NCBI RefSeq assembly: GCF_029784155.1
Contig: NC_073691.1
Location: 95,035,617 to 95,099,616 of the forward strand
Length of the DNA: 64,000 nt
Direction: 5' to 3'
Source: Uranotaenia lowii
Lineage: Eukaryota; Arthropoda; Insecta; Diptera; Culicidae
Shown here: one piece after another, positions 9,297-20,147 of the stretch
How the letters are laid out: the number at the start of each line of letters is the position of its first letter
How positions within the stretch are numbered: the stretch's first letter is position 1
Position numbers and translations under genes: made by a program
Notes under the pieces: generated by a model
The model's input: only the letters and a program-made list of their open reading frames with translations
Told to the model about the DNA's origin: nothing
Database searches by the model: none

Positions 9297-11627
9297 TATT
9301 ATTATTATTATTAAAATTTATTTGAGACCTTTTAACCTCCTGGGTTATTCGGGTCTTTTCAAAATTACAGGTTACATTTAAATTTTTACAATTTTTGTTG
9401 TTTTGAAAATAATTAGTGTTTTACATTTTTCCAAGTTTAGTTTAAAGAAAGTTAAAAAATCATTTACATTTTCATTCATGTGTTTGAAATGACTCACAAT
9501 TTTCAGATGATTAGTAGTTATGTTAGTTCGCTATTCATTATTACGTCATAATGGCAGGTGCATGTGGATCCAAGGTGAGATTTGAAGATTTTCAGGATAT
9601 CTTGTCAGGCTACATCCCAGGGATAGCAATTACTCTCGGCTTGCGGCTATTGTCAGCTTCTAGGTCACTCGAGAGCGACTGATCGGGATCTTGGTTCAGA
9701 CTGTTTCCGTGGATAATAATTGTTGGGAAAACCGAAGAGGCGATGGATACGTGACCTCAAACCAGCTGTCTCATGATGAGAATGGATTGAGGTATAATGA
9801 TGCTCGTGTGTCCAAATTGTGAGTGATGAGATGTAGAAAGACTATTTGTGTTCATAGTGAAATACACTATTCTCACTGGAGCTTCTTCCTAGAAATGTAT
9901 TTGCTCTGGGAGTTTCAGGAGCTTCGAAGTCGGATAGGTCGCTGTTTGATGGACTCATTTCGGAGTTGGAGTTGATGTGAGATGTAGCACTGCTCAGAAA
10001 TTTTTTAGATTCAATGTCCAGAGGAGAACGGTTTCCCCGCTTTCCTTTTTGAAAGTTTTTGTTTTGATCAGTTTTAGGAATTTCGATGTTGGCTGATACT
10101 GTTTTGCTCTTAGAGCGTGTGTTAAGAGCGATTTCGGATGCCGCCATGTGGGTTGTGGTGGTTGAAGTTTTTTTGGTTGACGATGTTGTAGGTTCCATAA
10201 CTTTGGTTCTTTCCTTAATCTCAGAACGTAGTGTTTCATAATCATTGCACTTTTGTTCGTACAGCTTCTTGAGTTTTTCGAATTTAGCTTCTAGGTTATC
10301 ACATATAGCCTGCAGTCCAGTTAGTTTTTCGACTTGTTTAGTAAGTTCCGATATCTGTGCATCCTTGCGTATAGTATCAGCTGCGGAGGCTCGTACCACT
10401 GTAGCCGCAAACGATGGTTTGTTTGATTGACTGGATGCGATACGTTTTCGTGCTTCAGACCAAGTAAGAGATTCGTTAGTTTTAACGCGAATGACAGATT
10501 CTTCTTCTTTGTATTTAGGGCATTTTTTACTGATAGCTGAATGGTCGTTGATTCCTTCCGGACAGTAGGGACAGCAGAATTGAAGTTCACATTGGTTTTT
10601 TGAATCGATTGGATGTTCACCAGCGCATCGTTGGCATTTAGTTTTATTTGTGCATCGTTTTTTTGTATGCCCATATTCCATACAATTTTTGCAAATCATC
10701 GGTGATTCGTAATAAGTTCGAACTGGAACTCTGGTCCACCCAAAATATATTTCTCCCGGTAATCTAGTGCCCGAAAAACTAATGACAATGAGAGGAGTGT
10801 TGACAACTTTACCATTTTCTCGTCGAGTGATCCGACGGACAGCGAGGACGCCTTGCTGTTTCAACTCGTTCAATAGTTCATCGTCAGACAGATCTACAGT
10901 ATCCGCCTGGTAACACAAACCCTGAATTCTATTCAAGGTCGGGTGCTCTACCACCTCGACTGCGGTGTTGAGATCCAAGCGGGTGATTGTTTTTAGAAGT
11001 TCAAACAACTCTACATTGTAGGTAGAGATGGAGAAGCTTTTTCCATCATTTTCCACATTCAATTGAAGCTCTTTTCGAAGAGATCCTTTACGTAGCTGGT
11101 TTTCGAGCGCATTGGCAATAAAAAACGGATTTTTCGGTAAGCTTGACGGATTAATTCCTGGTCGTCGCATTTGGAGCCAACGCTTCTTACCATCGAAAAT
11201 TGATGTTCGCATGTAGGAGGGGATGGTAGAACTGTCCACATCTGAAGAGCTCCTCCCACCCCCGTGGGATGAACTCGTCATTGTCCACAAGACCACCAAT
11301 TATTCAAGCTTGGACTTTGCACATGAAGATCGATTGCTACTGATACGTGAGTTCATCGAACTGAGTGAACAAGTGAGCACTTTATAATGGTTGTTCGACA
11401 ACAAAAGAAAGAGTGTTGACGAAATTTATTTTAGAAAAATGCCTGATATAACTGTTTTTTTTTTCTTCGTATTCACCACTTTTGATTGTTTTGATACGAA
11501 ACGACGGTCAAGATCAGAACTTTAATAAAGAGTTACGAATCCAGCTCGTTTGGAATACTTAAACAAATTACTTTCTAACCGGCCCGGTTATCGTACGTTC
11601 TGTTCCCAATGAGGGTTGCGATTAGAC
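9297..11627 (-). mobile_element. ORF1-only non-LTR retroelement with (TAA)n tail
   Basis: This 2331-bp insertion lies between two exact 15-bp direct repeats and ends, on its own strand, in a short (TAA)n tail (9297-9313). Its 5' end is at 11627, about 330 bp of leader precede the single ORF (11299-9842), and about 545 bp follow it. No endonuclease or reverse transcriptase frame is present. Ordinary 5' truncation would remove ORF1 first, so this is either an internal deletion of an autonomous LINE or a dedicated Gag-only element mobilised by another LINE, comparable in layout to HeT-A. (TAA)n tails are typical of the I group; that placement is inference. Confidence 0.88.
9842..11299 (-). CDS. 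LINE ORF1 (Gag-like nucleic-acid-binding protein), intact
   Basis: An uninterrupted 485-codon frame encodes a LINE ORF1 protein that would bind element RNA and form a nucleoprotein. Residues about 85-200 resemble the RNA-recognition-like domain of Jockey/I-group ORF1 proteins, with the typical segment GVLAVRRITRR and a VPVRTYYESP lead-in. Three cysteine-rich knuckles follow: C203-C206-H211-C216, then C222-C225-H229-C237, and a third around C243-H253-C260. Residues about 312-365 are heptad-rich (ISELTKQVEKL and following) and probably a coiled coil. The C-terminal 120 residues are Ser/Thr/Lys rich. A second methionine at residue 7 (MTSSSHGGG) may be the real start. The absence of stops contrasts with the ruined LINE it sits in, so the insertion is younger. 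It has no partner ORF2. Confidence 0.9.
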   Translation of the reverse strand: MVVLWTMTSSSHGGGRSSSDVDSSTIPSYMRTSIFDGKKRWLQMRRPGINPSSLPKNPFFIANALENQLRKGSLRKELQLNVENDGKSFSISTYNVELFELLKTITRLDLNTAVEVVEHPTLNRIQGLCYQADTVDLSDDELLNELKQQGVLAVRRITRRENGKVVNTPLIVISFSGTRLPGEIYFGWTRVPVRTYYESPMICKNCMEYGHTKKRCTNKTKCQRCAGEHPIDSKNQCELQFCCPYCPEGINDHSAISKKCPKYKEEESVIRVKTNESLTWSEARKRIASSQSNKPSFAATVVRASAADTIRKDAQISELTKQVEKLTGLQAICDNLEAKFEKLKKLYEQKCNDYETLRSEIKERTKVMEPTTSSTKKTSTTTTHMAASEIALNTRSKSKTVSANIEIPKTDQNKNFQKGKRGNRSPLDIESKKFLSSATSHINSNSEMSPSNSDLSDFEAPETPRANTFLGRSSSENSVFHYEHK

Positions 11628-12290
11628 TGAATTGAAGCTACTGCATTAACAATTTTATGTTCATAAACAGGTTTGAAATGAAAGCCAGTTTCAGTTTGAT
11701 GAATCAAGATTTCTTCGTTATTATCAGATGTGAAAATAGAGCAGAAGTAGTGATTTATATCTGTAGCAGAAAATTCGGAGGTAAATGAGGACTTCTCGGA
11801 ATTGCTTAGACCAAAGCACTTCAAATTATTCCAAAACTTTTTATCAGGTAAATTCATATTCAATTTTGCTCTATCATGTCTTGTTTTAGCTTTAGTTATC
11901 AAGGTGATGACCTTATTGCGCAATCGTTTGAAAAGCGTTCTATCATCACTTGATTTAGATCGTTTCCAGGATCTATAAGCTAGATCCCTGTTAATAATGG
12001 CTTTTTCAATATTACTATTGAACCATGTATTTTTACGATGTTTTCTAAACTTCAGTGGAAAATGAGTTCCAAGGAGCGACAACAAAAAGAAATTTAATAT
12101 TTCCACAAGCATATCAGAATCATCTATACTGAAAAAAAAATTCCAGTTCATGTCATTCAGAGTATTGAAAAGTGCACGAAACCAATAACCGCCAGGATCA
12201 TCTTGTTTCGAGAAATTTAGTGAAGAAAAAATAAGGTCGTGGTTGGACAGACCAGGTAAAGAAATCTGATCTTTGAAGTTATATTATCTG
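11628..12290 (-). pseudogene. LINE ORF2 remnant: end of endonuclease domain and linker (same copy as 7.8-9.3 kb)
   Basis: On the minus strand, from about 12290, the frame reads LPGLSNHDLIFSSL, the position of the conserved SDH block of the apurinic-type LINE endonuclease, here with N where D is expected. It is followed by the linker (FPLKFRKHRKNTWFN, INRDLAYRSWKR) and ends at VASIQSN, where the ORF1-only element entered. The text resumes beyond 9282 as ATGLDDIP in the same sense. The 5' part of the endonuclease is missing or unrecognisable. The first 15 bases (11628-11642) are the right copy of the target duplication. Confidence 0.8.
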
Positions 12291-13505
12291 ATAATGTTCT
12301 CTTATTGAAGTTCTATAAAATTCAGCTTACACTAAAGAACAGCAGGACGTCAGAGTTCAACAACATCATAGTCACGATGGTGAGAACGTTCCATTTTTGA
12401 ATTTAATTCTTCTTGTATGGCTTATGGAATTTTGTGCTCTAGTTAAATTGGTTGGTTTCGAACAAAAACACAAACAAGTATACTTTGTTATGAACTTTTA
12501 AGAAATTTCATAAAGATGCTCTCTATGTTGATATTTCTACGCAAGAATGTCACTTTAGAGAAACTTCTATGAAAAATTCATTTTTTTCTAAAAAATCTCT
12601 CAATACGAGTTTGCACTGTTAGATATAATATTGTTCTCCGAAAAGAATACTGAAATAGAGGCTTGGGCAGGAGCGAGGAGCCTTGAGCGATGTACATAGA
12701 GAAATTTTCACCAACACTTTTCGGTAAGCACTTCTTACAAGATCGATACTCAACTATACATTTTTACAAACAAAGAGGAACGTATTTCTTAAATTACGAT
12801 TCGACTTGATTCAACTATACGAGCTTTTTAATTGATAGAAAAAATGTAGCCGTGTGACAGCTTTTCGTAGAACTAGCATCATGCGTATGATTCTACGCAA
12901 AAGTGTCACACGAAGCATTTTTGGCTCTTATTTTTCGTTTATGGTAAGAAATGTAATTTTTATTGCAGAAAACCTTGTTTGGTTAACTTCAACTATTCAC
13001 TACGAAATAACTTTGAGAGAAAAATAGGAAATATAACTGAAATTTCAATCGCGTTTTTCTCGTTTGCACGCTTTTTCACATGGGACAATTTCGCTTGGAA
13101 CGGCAGTACAGTGATTTAAAAACTAAATTCATGTTTGTTTCAACACCTTTTGGGATCAAGAGATTTCCCGGTAAATTCATTCCTTGTACTGAAAACTTTA
13201 CTTGGAAAAATTCCCATGGAAAGGAGGGAGGGGGGGGGGAGTTAAACCCTTAGTCCCCTCCCCCGTTCGCACGGCCTTGCTCCCCATAATAAAAACTTGG
13301 AAGTTGGAGCATTTTCTGATGTAAAAATTCAATAAGCTACGTGAAATATTGCATGCAACTCATCTTTGCCGTATAGCAGAGGTAAAAACCAATCATAAAA
13401 AGTAGTAGGCTCATACTTTAATGTTCAAATGAAAAAAAAGTTGCTTATCTGTCAGGAGTTTTTCTTTTATTTGCCAAAATTATAGACACTATAATTGCAT
13501 ATAGT
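12291..13505. other. Intergenic; contains a small hairpin at 12851-12912
   Basis: No gene seen. CGTGTGACAGCTTTTCGTAG (from 12851) and TTCTACGCAAAAGTGTCACA (from 12891) form an imperfect inverted repeat around 18 bases. A C/G-rich stretch at 13207-13285 ends TTCGCACGGCCTTG, resembling the end of the C-rich block at 32472-32512, and may be a degraded hAT terminus. Confidence 0.45.
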
Positions 13506-13509
13506 TATT

Positions 13510-14253
13510 GACACTATAATTTCATATAGTCTGGCAAAGAGAATGACGGGAGCCAATCGAACTGTCATTCGCGGAAGCCGATCGAGCAAACTTTCTAAAT
13601 ATAGGAAAATCATGGTTGAAGTATTGTGATTCACAAACCTTTTTTGGATTTTTGCTAACATTAATTAAAGTTATTTAGCATAATTTCCACTAGTTTTACA
13701 CCTATAGATTATATTATATTTTTTAAAAGCCATTTGGAGTTGAACTGACATAAATTGCATGTGATTTACGAATCTAATAAACTATTTTTTATTTTGCAAC
13801 TGGAAAGAGTTATGAAGAGCTTTAACATTATCATAAAATGCAATTATAGTGTCTATACATATAGTCTGGCAAAGAGAATGACGGGAGCCAATCGAACTGA
13901 CATTCGCGCGGAGCCAATCGAGCATTTTATGATAATGTTCAAGCTCTTCATAACTCTTTCCAGTTGCAAAATAAAAAATAGTTTATTAGATTCGTAAATT
14001 ACATGCAATTTATGTCAGTTCAACTCCAAATGGCTTTTAAAAAATATAATATAATCTATAGGTGTAAAACTAGTGGAAATTATGCTAAATAACTTTAATT
14101 AATGTTACCAAAAAGCCAAAAAAGGTTTGTGAATCACAATACTTCAACCATGATTTTCCTATATTTAGAAAGTTTGCTCGATCGGCTTCCGCGAATGACA
14201 GTTCGATTGGCTCCCGTCATTCTCTTTGCCAGACTATATGAAATTATAGTGTC
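13510..14253. mobile_element. Foldback element with 332-bp arms and a self-similar loop
   Basis: The left arm 13510-13841 and right arm 13922-14253 are near-perfect reverse complements. The outer ends are GACACTATAATTTCATATAG and its complement. The 80-bp loop (13842-13921) is a further copy of the outer 75-80 bases of the arms (TATAGTCTGGCAAAGAGAAT, then GCCAATCGA words). A short extra end copy lies at 13480-13505. No coding sequence. Confidence 0.9.
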
Positions 14254-14259
14254 TATAGC

Positions 14260-17200
14260 CAAAATCTACTTTTAAGAAAAAAAATTCATCTTTGTTCAGA
14301 TTTGATCATGAAAAAAAAAACAGAATATAACAGATTAGTTCAAATCAACGCCTGAAATTACACAACATAAGATAACAGATTTAGTTTTTTCAAAATAAAA
14401 ACCTCACTTGAAAACCAGTAAGCTAATGAATCGTCCACATATTGATTGAGCGCTCTGAATCAACAGTCTGAAGGGTTTGCTGCAATGGGCTGATCAATAA
14501 TTCATTTAACGATGAGAACGGAGTCACTATTGAGCGCTTCAAGAAACACACACCGGAAGGATGTGACACGTTGTGAAGAAGAATAACCGGAAATTAAATA
14601 CAGCTCATCATTGTATTGCTGATTGGATTAAGTAAAGTTTAGTCTCAACGCTTTCCGGCGAGTCGACACATATCTAAATGTTGTCTATATATCCGGTTTG
14701 AATTCCGTTAAAGGTGTGGTATGATTTACGTAGAACAAGTTCAGCTACTAACTTAAGTTCTTCAAAATGAATTGCGACTTAATTAAAAGTTGTGATTTGT
14801 TAACGTTAAGATTTTGAAGATAGTTTTCTCCTTGACGAAGGCTCTAGGGCCTAGGCAATTTTCCAGCAAGCATAAAATATCATTAAAAATATTTAACATA
14901 GTCAAATTATGGCTTTTTCACACATTTATTTAGTTACTGATATTATTCTGCTGTTTGTGCTCTTATTGTGATGTTCGTAGATTTGGGTATGTTGTATAGA
15001 TTTAGAAAAAGTCTTTCTGGTACCACCGAAAGGAATGCACGGAAAATGTGTCGACTTTTCCATACCGAGAAACTATCATGTATTGATGGAAGCCCAGTGA
15101 AGCGTCTCAGAAGTAATCTTTTCCATGTAAGATGGTGCACTTTGTGAACCACATATATTCTCCGGAAAACTTCTTCCAACCACTGACACATGTATAGACA
15201 ATCTTCGTGTTACCAGCCCAGCTCTTCAAAATGATTCTGTGAATATACATTGTAGGTGGAAAGTACTCTTGCAACACTCTGTAGGTTTTTGTTCTGCTAA
15301 AAGCTCTAAAGACAAGCCTTAAGTCTAAACCACAATGCACCAGCAAAAGGACGGCACCAGCTGTCTATTTTTTTTCACATCATCTGAGTTTGGCTTGAGG
15401 AAATTGGTATAATTTTATCGGTGTTGGGGGTTTCTGAGTGATATCTACTCGATAAATTTTGATAGTTCTTTTTGTGGAACATAATTCCGAATTAAAGTTA
15501 GTCAGGTACCAGGAAATTGTTCCATATGACCAAAGGAAAAAAAACTTGCGTATCCGAGCAAAAACTTCACTCTCAAAAAAAAACAAACGTGTTTTTTTTT
15601 CAATATAGATAGTAACTTTTATGAACAGCGAAGAAACAGTCGTCCCACATTCGCGTTAGAATGGATACATTCGGCACCTCTCAGCAATACCGGAAGCTAA
15701 CTTTTGCCGCTTTCGAACCAGGGAAAGAAAAAACTTTCGACAGAACTCGAAACTAATGTGGAACTTTCCTACCAGTGAAGACGGTGGACTGGAATAAAAA
15801 AAACTCATAAACCAAAAACAAACCACCGGGTAGGAAAAACATGCAGCTAGCTGCCGTTATTGAAATGTTCATCCGTTTGTGTGAAATTTTCTATCGCTTC
15901 ACTCGGGTGTGGAGTCGTCCAAACAACATAAGTGTTACACTTTCTTACAATTTTCGTTTGAAACATTGTGAGAGTTTTTCCTCGAGAAAATAAGTTTCGC
16001 GATCTATGACGGACAACACTAAAAGTATTAAAATTTAATCGCAAAAATTTCCTTTCCACTCTCTGGAGCCACTTTTGCTATGATCTCTCCACGCATGAGT
16101 TCCAAAAATAGTGATGATCCCCGCTTGGGATAATGTTCAAATTGTCATTCAAGTGCATAACCGAAACAGGACTTTATTGAAATTATCTAGCTTTCAACCC
16201 AAACTTTCAACTCAGTTGCTTTAGAAATTTTAGAATTTTTTTTTGTAGCGGCCCACCACACTCTTTCACACCAAAAGGCTCAATTGAGCTTTTAAAAATA
16301 ATTTGATTGATAAAACATGTTTTAATATTATGTAGAAAAAAACAATCACATCTGAATGTATTTTTCGTGGGTTGAATGAGTAGAATTGAAAAAGAGCCAA
16401 AAACCCGAATCAACAGGGCACGAACAATTTCACAATCCAATGTTGCCTGCCTGCTGGCTAAGAGTCAGTCAATTTTTGGCAATCGTTAAATGGCTGCTTT
16501 AGACAAAAAAAAAGCACAGGCCATCCAGTATGCACACCATCCATACTCACAATTGAGTATCAACAGATTTTGCTTTTTTTTTATTCCAGTTATGCTTGAC
16601 ATAGCCACAAAACAAATGGCATCAACAAAACGAAAGTAAGTGGGTAGATAGATTGGTAGGTATAACACATACCACTACTCCACTATATTCGGGACCAGAC
16701 AACAACTTGCATGACTGTCGGCTGTTACGGAAAATAAAATGTGAGCATGACCATAGAACCCAGTCTTGGCAAGTTATACCTAGCATACAAACGAATGAAT
16801 TGTGCCTCAACAAATTCGTGTATTGGCACGGTGCACGGTGAAGTGATTGATAAAAAAAAAAACGATTTTTATTAGGAACTAGCTGATTTTACAGGGCTTT
16901 GCTTGGGTTCACGTAAAATATAGATCAAAATGAGTCGCTTGAATTTCCAGAAAATTTGAAATAGTGAAAAACGGAAATAAATTTAATAAAATTTGATCCT
17001 AGGAGAGCAAGGCATTCATCTTATGCTGGAAATCTGGTTAAAAATCAAAATTGCTTTTACTGTTTTTACCCCTGGAGCTAGGCATCAGCATGAACAATTC
17101 TCCGAATTTAAGTGTGAGTGATCAAATAAGGGATAACTGAGGTTAGAAAGTATAAAAGATATATATTTACTTCCTATCCACTCCACGCGGGTGGTGAACA

Positions 17201-17440
17201 TAACAAACTGTTTAAAAATTGATGGTGAAAAACTATAACTTTTACTTAAGAACTGTATTTAACAATACATAGTGGATTCACCCATTTTACGGTACGAGTT
17301 TTAACCCTCTACATACGAGCTTATAGGTGTCCTCGAATTTTTTAAAACATTTTTAGCATGATTCAGTAGGTAAGGTAAAATATTTTTTCTTGTAGCGGCC
17401 CATCACACTCCCCCACACCAAAAAACTCATTTGAGCTTCC
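14260..17440. other. Intergenic; two dispersed-repeat fragments, no supported gene
   Basis: Minus-strand frames at 14943-15346 have no recognisable domain and overlap each other. TGTAGCGGCCCA plus CACACTC words occur at 16246-16300 and again at 17394-17440, so a small dispersed repeat has two copies. A further repeat fragment is listed at 16878-16953. Confidence 0.45.
16878..16953. repeat. Dispersed repeat end, copy 1
   Basis: ACTAGCTGATTTTACAGGGC and the following TTGCTTGGGTT...AAAATGAGTCG segment match 39531-39600 closely. The motif resembles the end of a common dispersed insect repeat whose class I cannot name with confidence. Confidence 0.6.
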
Positions 17441-17989
17441 TGGTAACCCAAGTAACACAGATTAAGCCAATTAGCATTAGAAAGTTTTATTTGGTTTAAT
17501 TATGGCAGTTTTTGTGCAGCTCGATTTATGACGGTTTAATTATGGTCATGCAAAATGCATATGTTTTTGTTCTGACCATATATTTTCAGATAGTTTTGAA
17601 AACGCTAATAAAACATTCATTGAACATACTGTTTTAGTTATTTTGAAACAGTTATGAATGCACTGTATAAACTATAATTAAACACCAACTTAGAAGTTTG
17701 CTCCAAGCTTTCTTTTCCATGTTCTATAATAGCACTCAGTGAATGATTATTAAACCGCCATAAAACTTAGTGACAGTTCTCGATCAAGATGTCAAAACAG
17801 GATACGTTCAGATTAGATAGCACATATTTGAATTGGAATTCCAATTTTTGATAAGTTATGTGTGTTGGTTTTGAGTTAAAATTAAAAAAAAAAATCTTTG
17901 AAAACTTGTAATCACCGAAAGTGATATGAATATCTTTATAATATGAGTATTGAGTGAAAGGGCCCAAATAGTAGGAAAAAAATTGTTGC

Positions 17990-18720
17990 TTGACGCCATC
18001 ATTAATTCAAGATGGCGGCTTCCGCTTTTATATTCAAAGCTGTAAATTACTGAAAATATCGTGAAACTTTCACAATATGGTTATTAGGTGAAAGTAATGA
18101 ACGAGTAGAAGTCAAATTTCGTTGCCTGTCGTCATCTTAAATCCAAGATGGCGGCTACCACTCAACTTGAAAATACTGTAAATGACTGAAAATCGCATAA
18201 AATTTATATTATAGGGGTATAAGTTGAAAGAATTCAACCGGTAGAAGTTGAATTTCGCTATCTGACGCCATCTTGAAATCCAAGATGGCGGCTTCCACTA
18301 AACTTTAAAATGCAGTGAATGACTTAAAATGACATGAAACCCAGGTGGTAGTGGGTGGAAGGGTTTAACGAGTAGAAGTCGAATAATGCTATCTTACGCC
18401 ATCTTGAAATCCAAGATGGCAGTTTTCTATAAACTTTAAAAATACTCTAAATCATTGAATATCGCATGGAACCTCCAAAATATGGGTGTTTGTCAATTGG
18501 GATAAGCTGTAAAAAGTTTATTTTTGCATTCTGACGCTATCTTGAAATCCAAGATGGTGGCTTCAGCTGAACTTTAAAATACTGTAAATGAATGAAAATA
18601 GCATGAAACTCCCAAATTATTGAATTGGGTGCTAAGGCTAAATGATAGAAGTCAAATATCTCTTTTCGCGTTTCTCTGAAAATCTGTAAGTGACTGAAAA
18701 TCCCACAAAAACCACCACAA
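17990..18720. repeat. Minisatellite array 1 (unit about 131-138 bp) carrying GCCATCTTG..CAAGATGGC hairpins
   Basis: AAGATGGCGGC or a close variant occurs at 18009, 18145, 18282, 18413 and 18551, i.e. at intervals of 136, 137, 131 and 138. Most units hold a 23-base palindrome, GCCATCTTGAAATCCAAGAT then GGC. The rest of the unit is shared too (GAACTTTAAAAT, GTAAATGA, CATGAAACT, GAGTAGAAGTC). AAGATGGCGGC equals the YY1/Pho-type consensus. Confidence 0.9.
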
Positions 18721-19039
18721 TACAGACCCCATTCGTTTTTGGCAACATTCGATTTTGGCAACATCGAATTTGGCACATGTGCCTAAATCAGACGGTTAAC
18801 AGAAACAAGTTTCGCTAGAATAAGACCAATACAATTCAAACATAATTGCATGATAGGAATAATAGAATTACATAAATGGCAAAAAAAAAAACAAAAACTA
18901 TAAACAAAACAAGAAAAGTGCTAAATGCATTAGAAACATAATGAAAAAATAATAAAAGTGATTTAAAATGATCTAAATTGTCTTAAAATAGTAGTTTTAA
19001 TGTAGTATCACGTGAAAAAAAGTTGTGTTCAAGCGATTT

Positions 19040-19400
19040 TCATTAATTAACAGTATTTTAAATTCAGTGGAAGCTGCCATCTTGGATTTCAAGATGGCGT
19101 CGGAAAGAAAAAAATCGAATTCAAGTTTAGCCCTTTCACCCAATACCCGTATAGTGGTGGTTTAATGCGACTTTTTGTCAGCATTAAGCATTAAAAGTTG
19201 AGCGGATGCCGCCATCTTGGATTTCAAGATGGCGTCTGATAGCGAAATTCAACTTCTACTCGTTTAGCCCTTTCACCCGATACCCATTTTTTTGGGGTTT
19301 CATGCGATTTCAAGTCATTTACACCATTTTAAAGTTCAGCGGAAGCCGCCATCTTGGATTTCAAGATGGCGTCAGACAACGAAATTTGACTTCAACTCAT
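19040..19400. repeat. Minisatellite array 2, same unit in inverted orientation
   Basis: GCCATCTTGGATTTCAAGAT then GGC occurs at 19076, 19211 and 19348 (spacings 135 and 137). The flanking unit text is the reverse complement of array 1, so the two arrays are inverted around a spacer of about 330 bp. Confidence 0.88.
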
Positions 19401-19699
19401 GATTTATTCCACGGGTCATTCCCAACCAATCCCTTTTCATTCAAAAAGTCTGTCCTCATTAACTGTACTAATGATTAACAACTCAGAAATGAGGAACTCA
19501 TCCTAAGCGTGTAGTTGGTTGCCTTGCGAGAGAAACGTCAAATCGCAGCTTTTTTTGGGGTCATCATTAAACCATAAAGGGTGATACGGTCAAAATTTGG
19601 TCAAGGGAAAACGCGTGTAAATCGGTAAAATCGTTTATTTAAAAAATCAAATTAAAATTCTTTTTCAAGTTTAATTAGTATTAAATTCAGTAAAAATAT

Positions 19700-20147
19700 T
19701 CAGTTAGGCTTCCGCTTTTCCAAATCCGAATAGCCGGGCCTTACCCCTGTCATCAGATTTTGTACAGCCACCTTGTTCACCTTCTTCGCCGCAGAAAGCC
19801 AGTTTGACTTGAACTGCTGCTCGTCCTTAGTAGATTTTTTGGTCTTCTTTAGGTTCCGCTTGACAATAGCCCAGTATTTCTCAATTGGGCGGAGCTCTGG
19901 CGTGTTGGCAGGGTTCTTGTCCTTGGGAACCACCTGCACGTTGTTGGCGGCGTACCACTCCATGACCTTTTTACCGTAATGGCAAGATGCCAAATCCGAC
20001 CAAAACAATACGGAGCAACCGTGTTTTTTTCGGGAAAGGCCGCAGACGTTTATTCAAATACTCTTTCACGTAAATTTCTTAGTTGACAGTCCCGGAAGCT
20101 ATGAAAATGCTGTTTTTCAAGCCACAGGTACAGATGGCTAGCCAAAT
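19700..20147 (-). pseudogene. DD37E transposase, C-terminal half
   Basis: Minus strand, continuing from 23614-24163. It reads WLAICTCGLKNSIFIASGTV, an in-frame stop, IYVKEYLNK, then after a frame change FWSDLASCHYGKKV (second catalytic D) and PELRPIEKYWAIVK (catalytic E). Exactly 37 residues lie between that D and E. Near 19740 a short deletion shifts the end of the protein compared with the copy at 1-386. The enzyme would cut and paste the element at TA, but this copy is dead. The fragment at 1-386 is nearly identical over the shared part. Confidence 0.92.
20140..20147. repeat. 8-bp hAT target duplication, left
   Basis: AGCCAAAT; identical to 23606-23613. It lies in transposase coding DNA. 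Confidence 0.95.

Noticed and set aside
10245..10674. Frames of 61-117 codons overlapping LINE ORF1
   Set aside because: Shadows of the intact 485-codon ORF1 in other frames.
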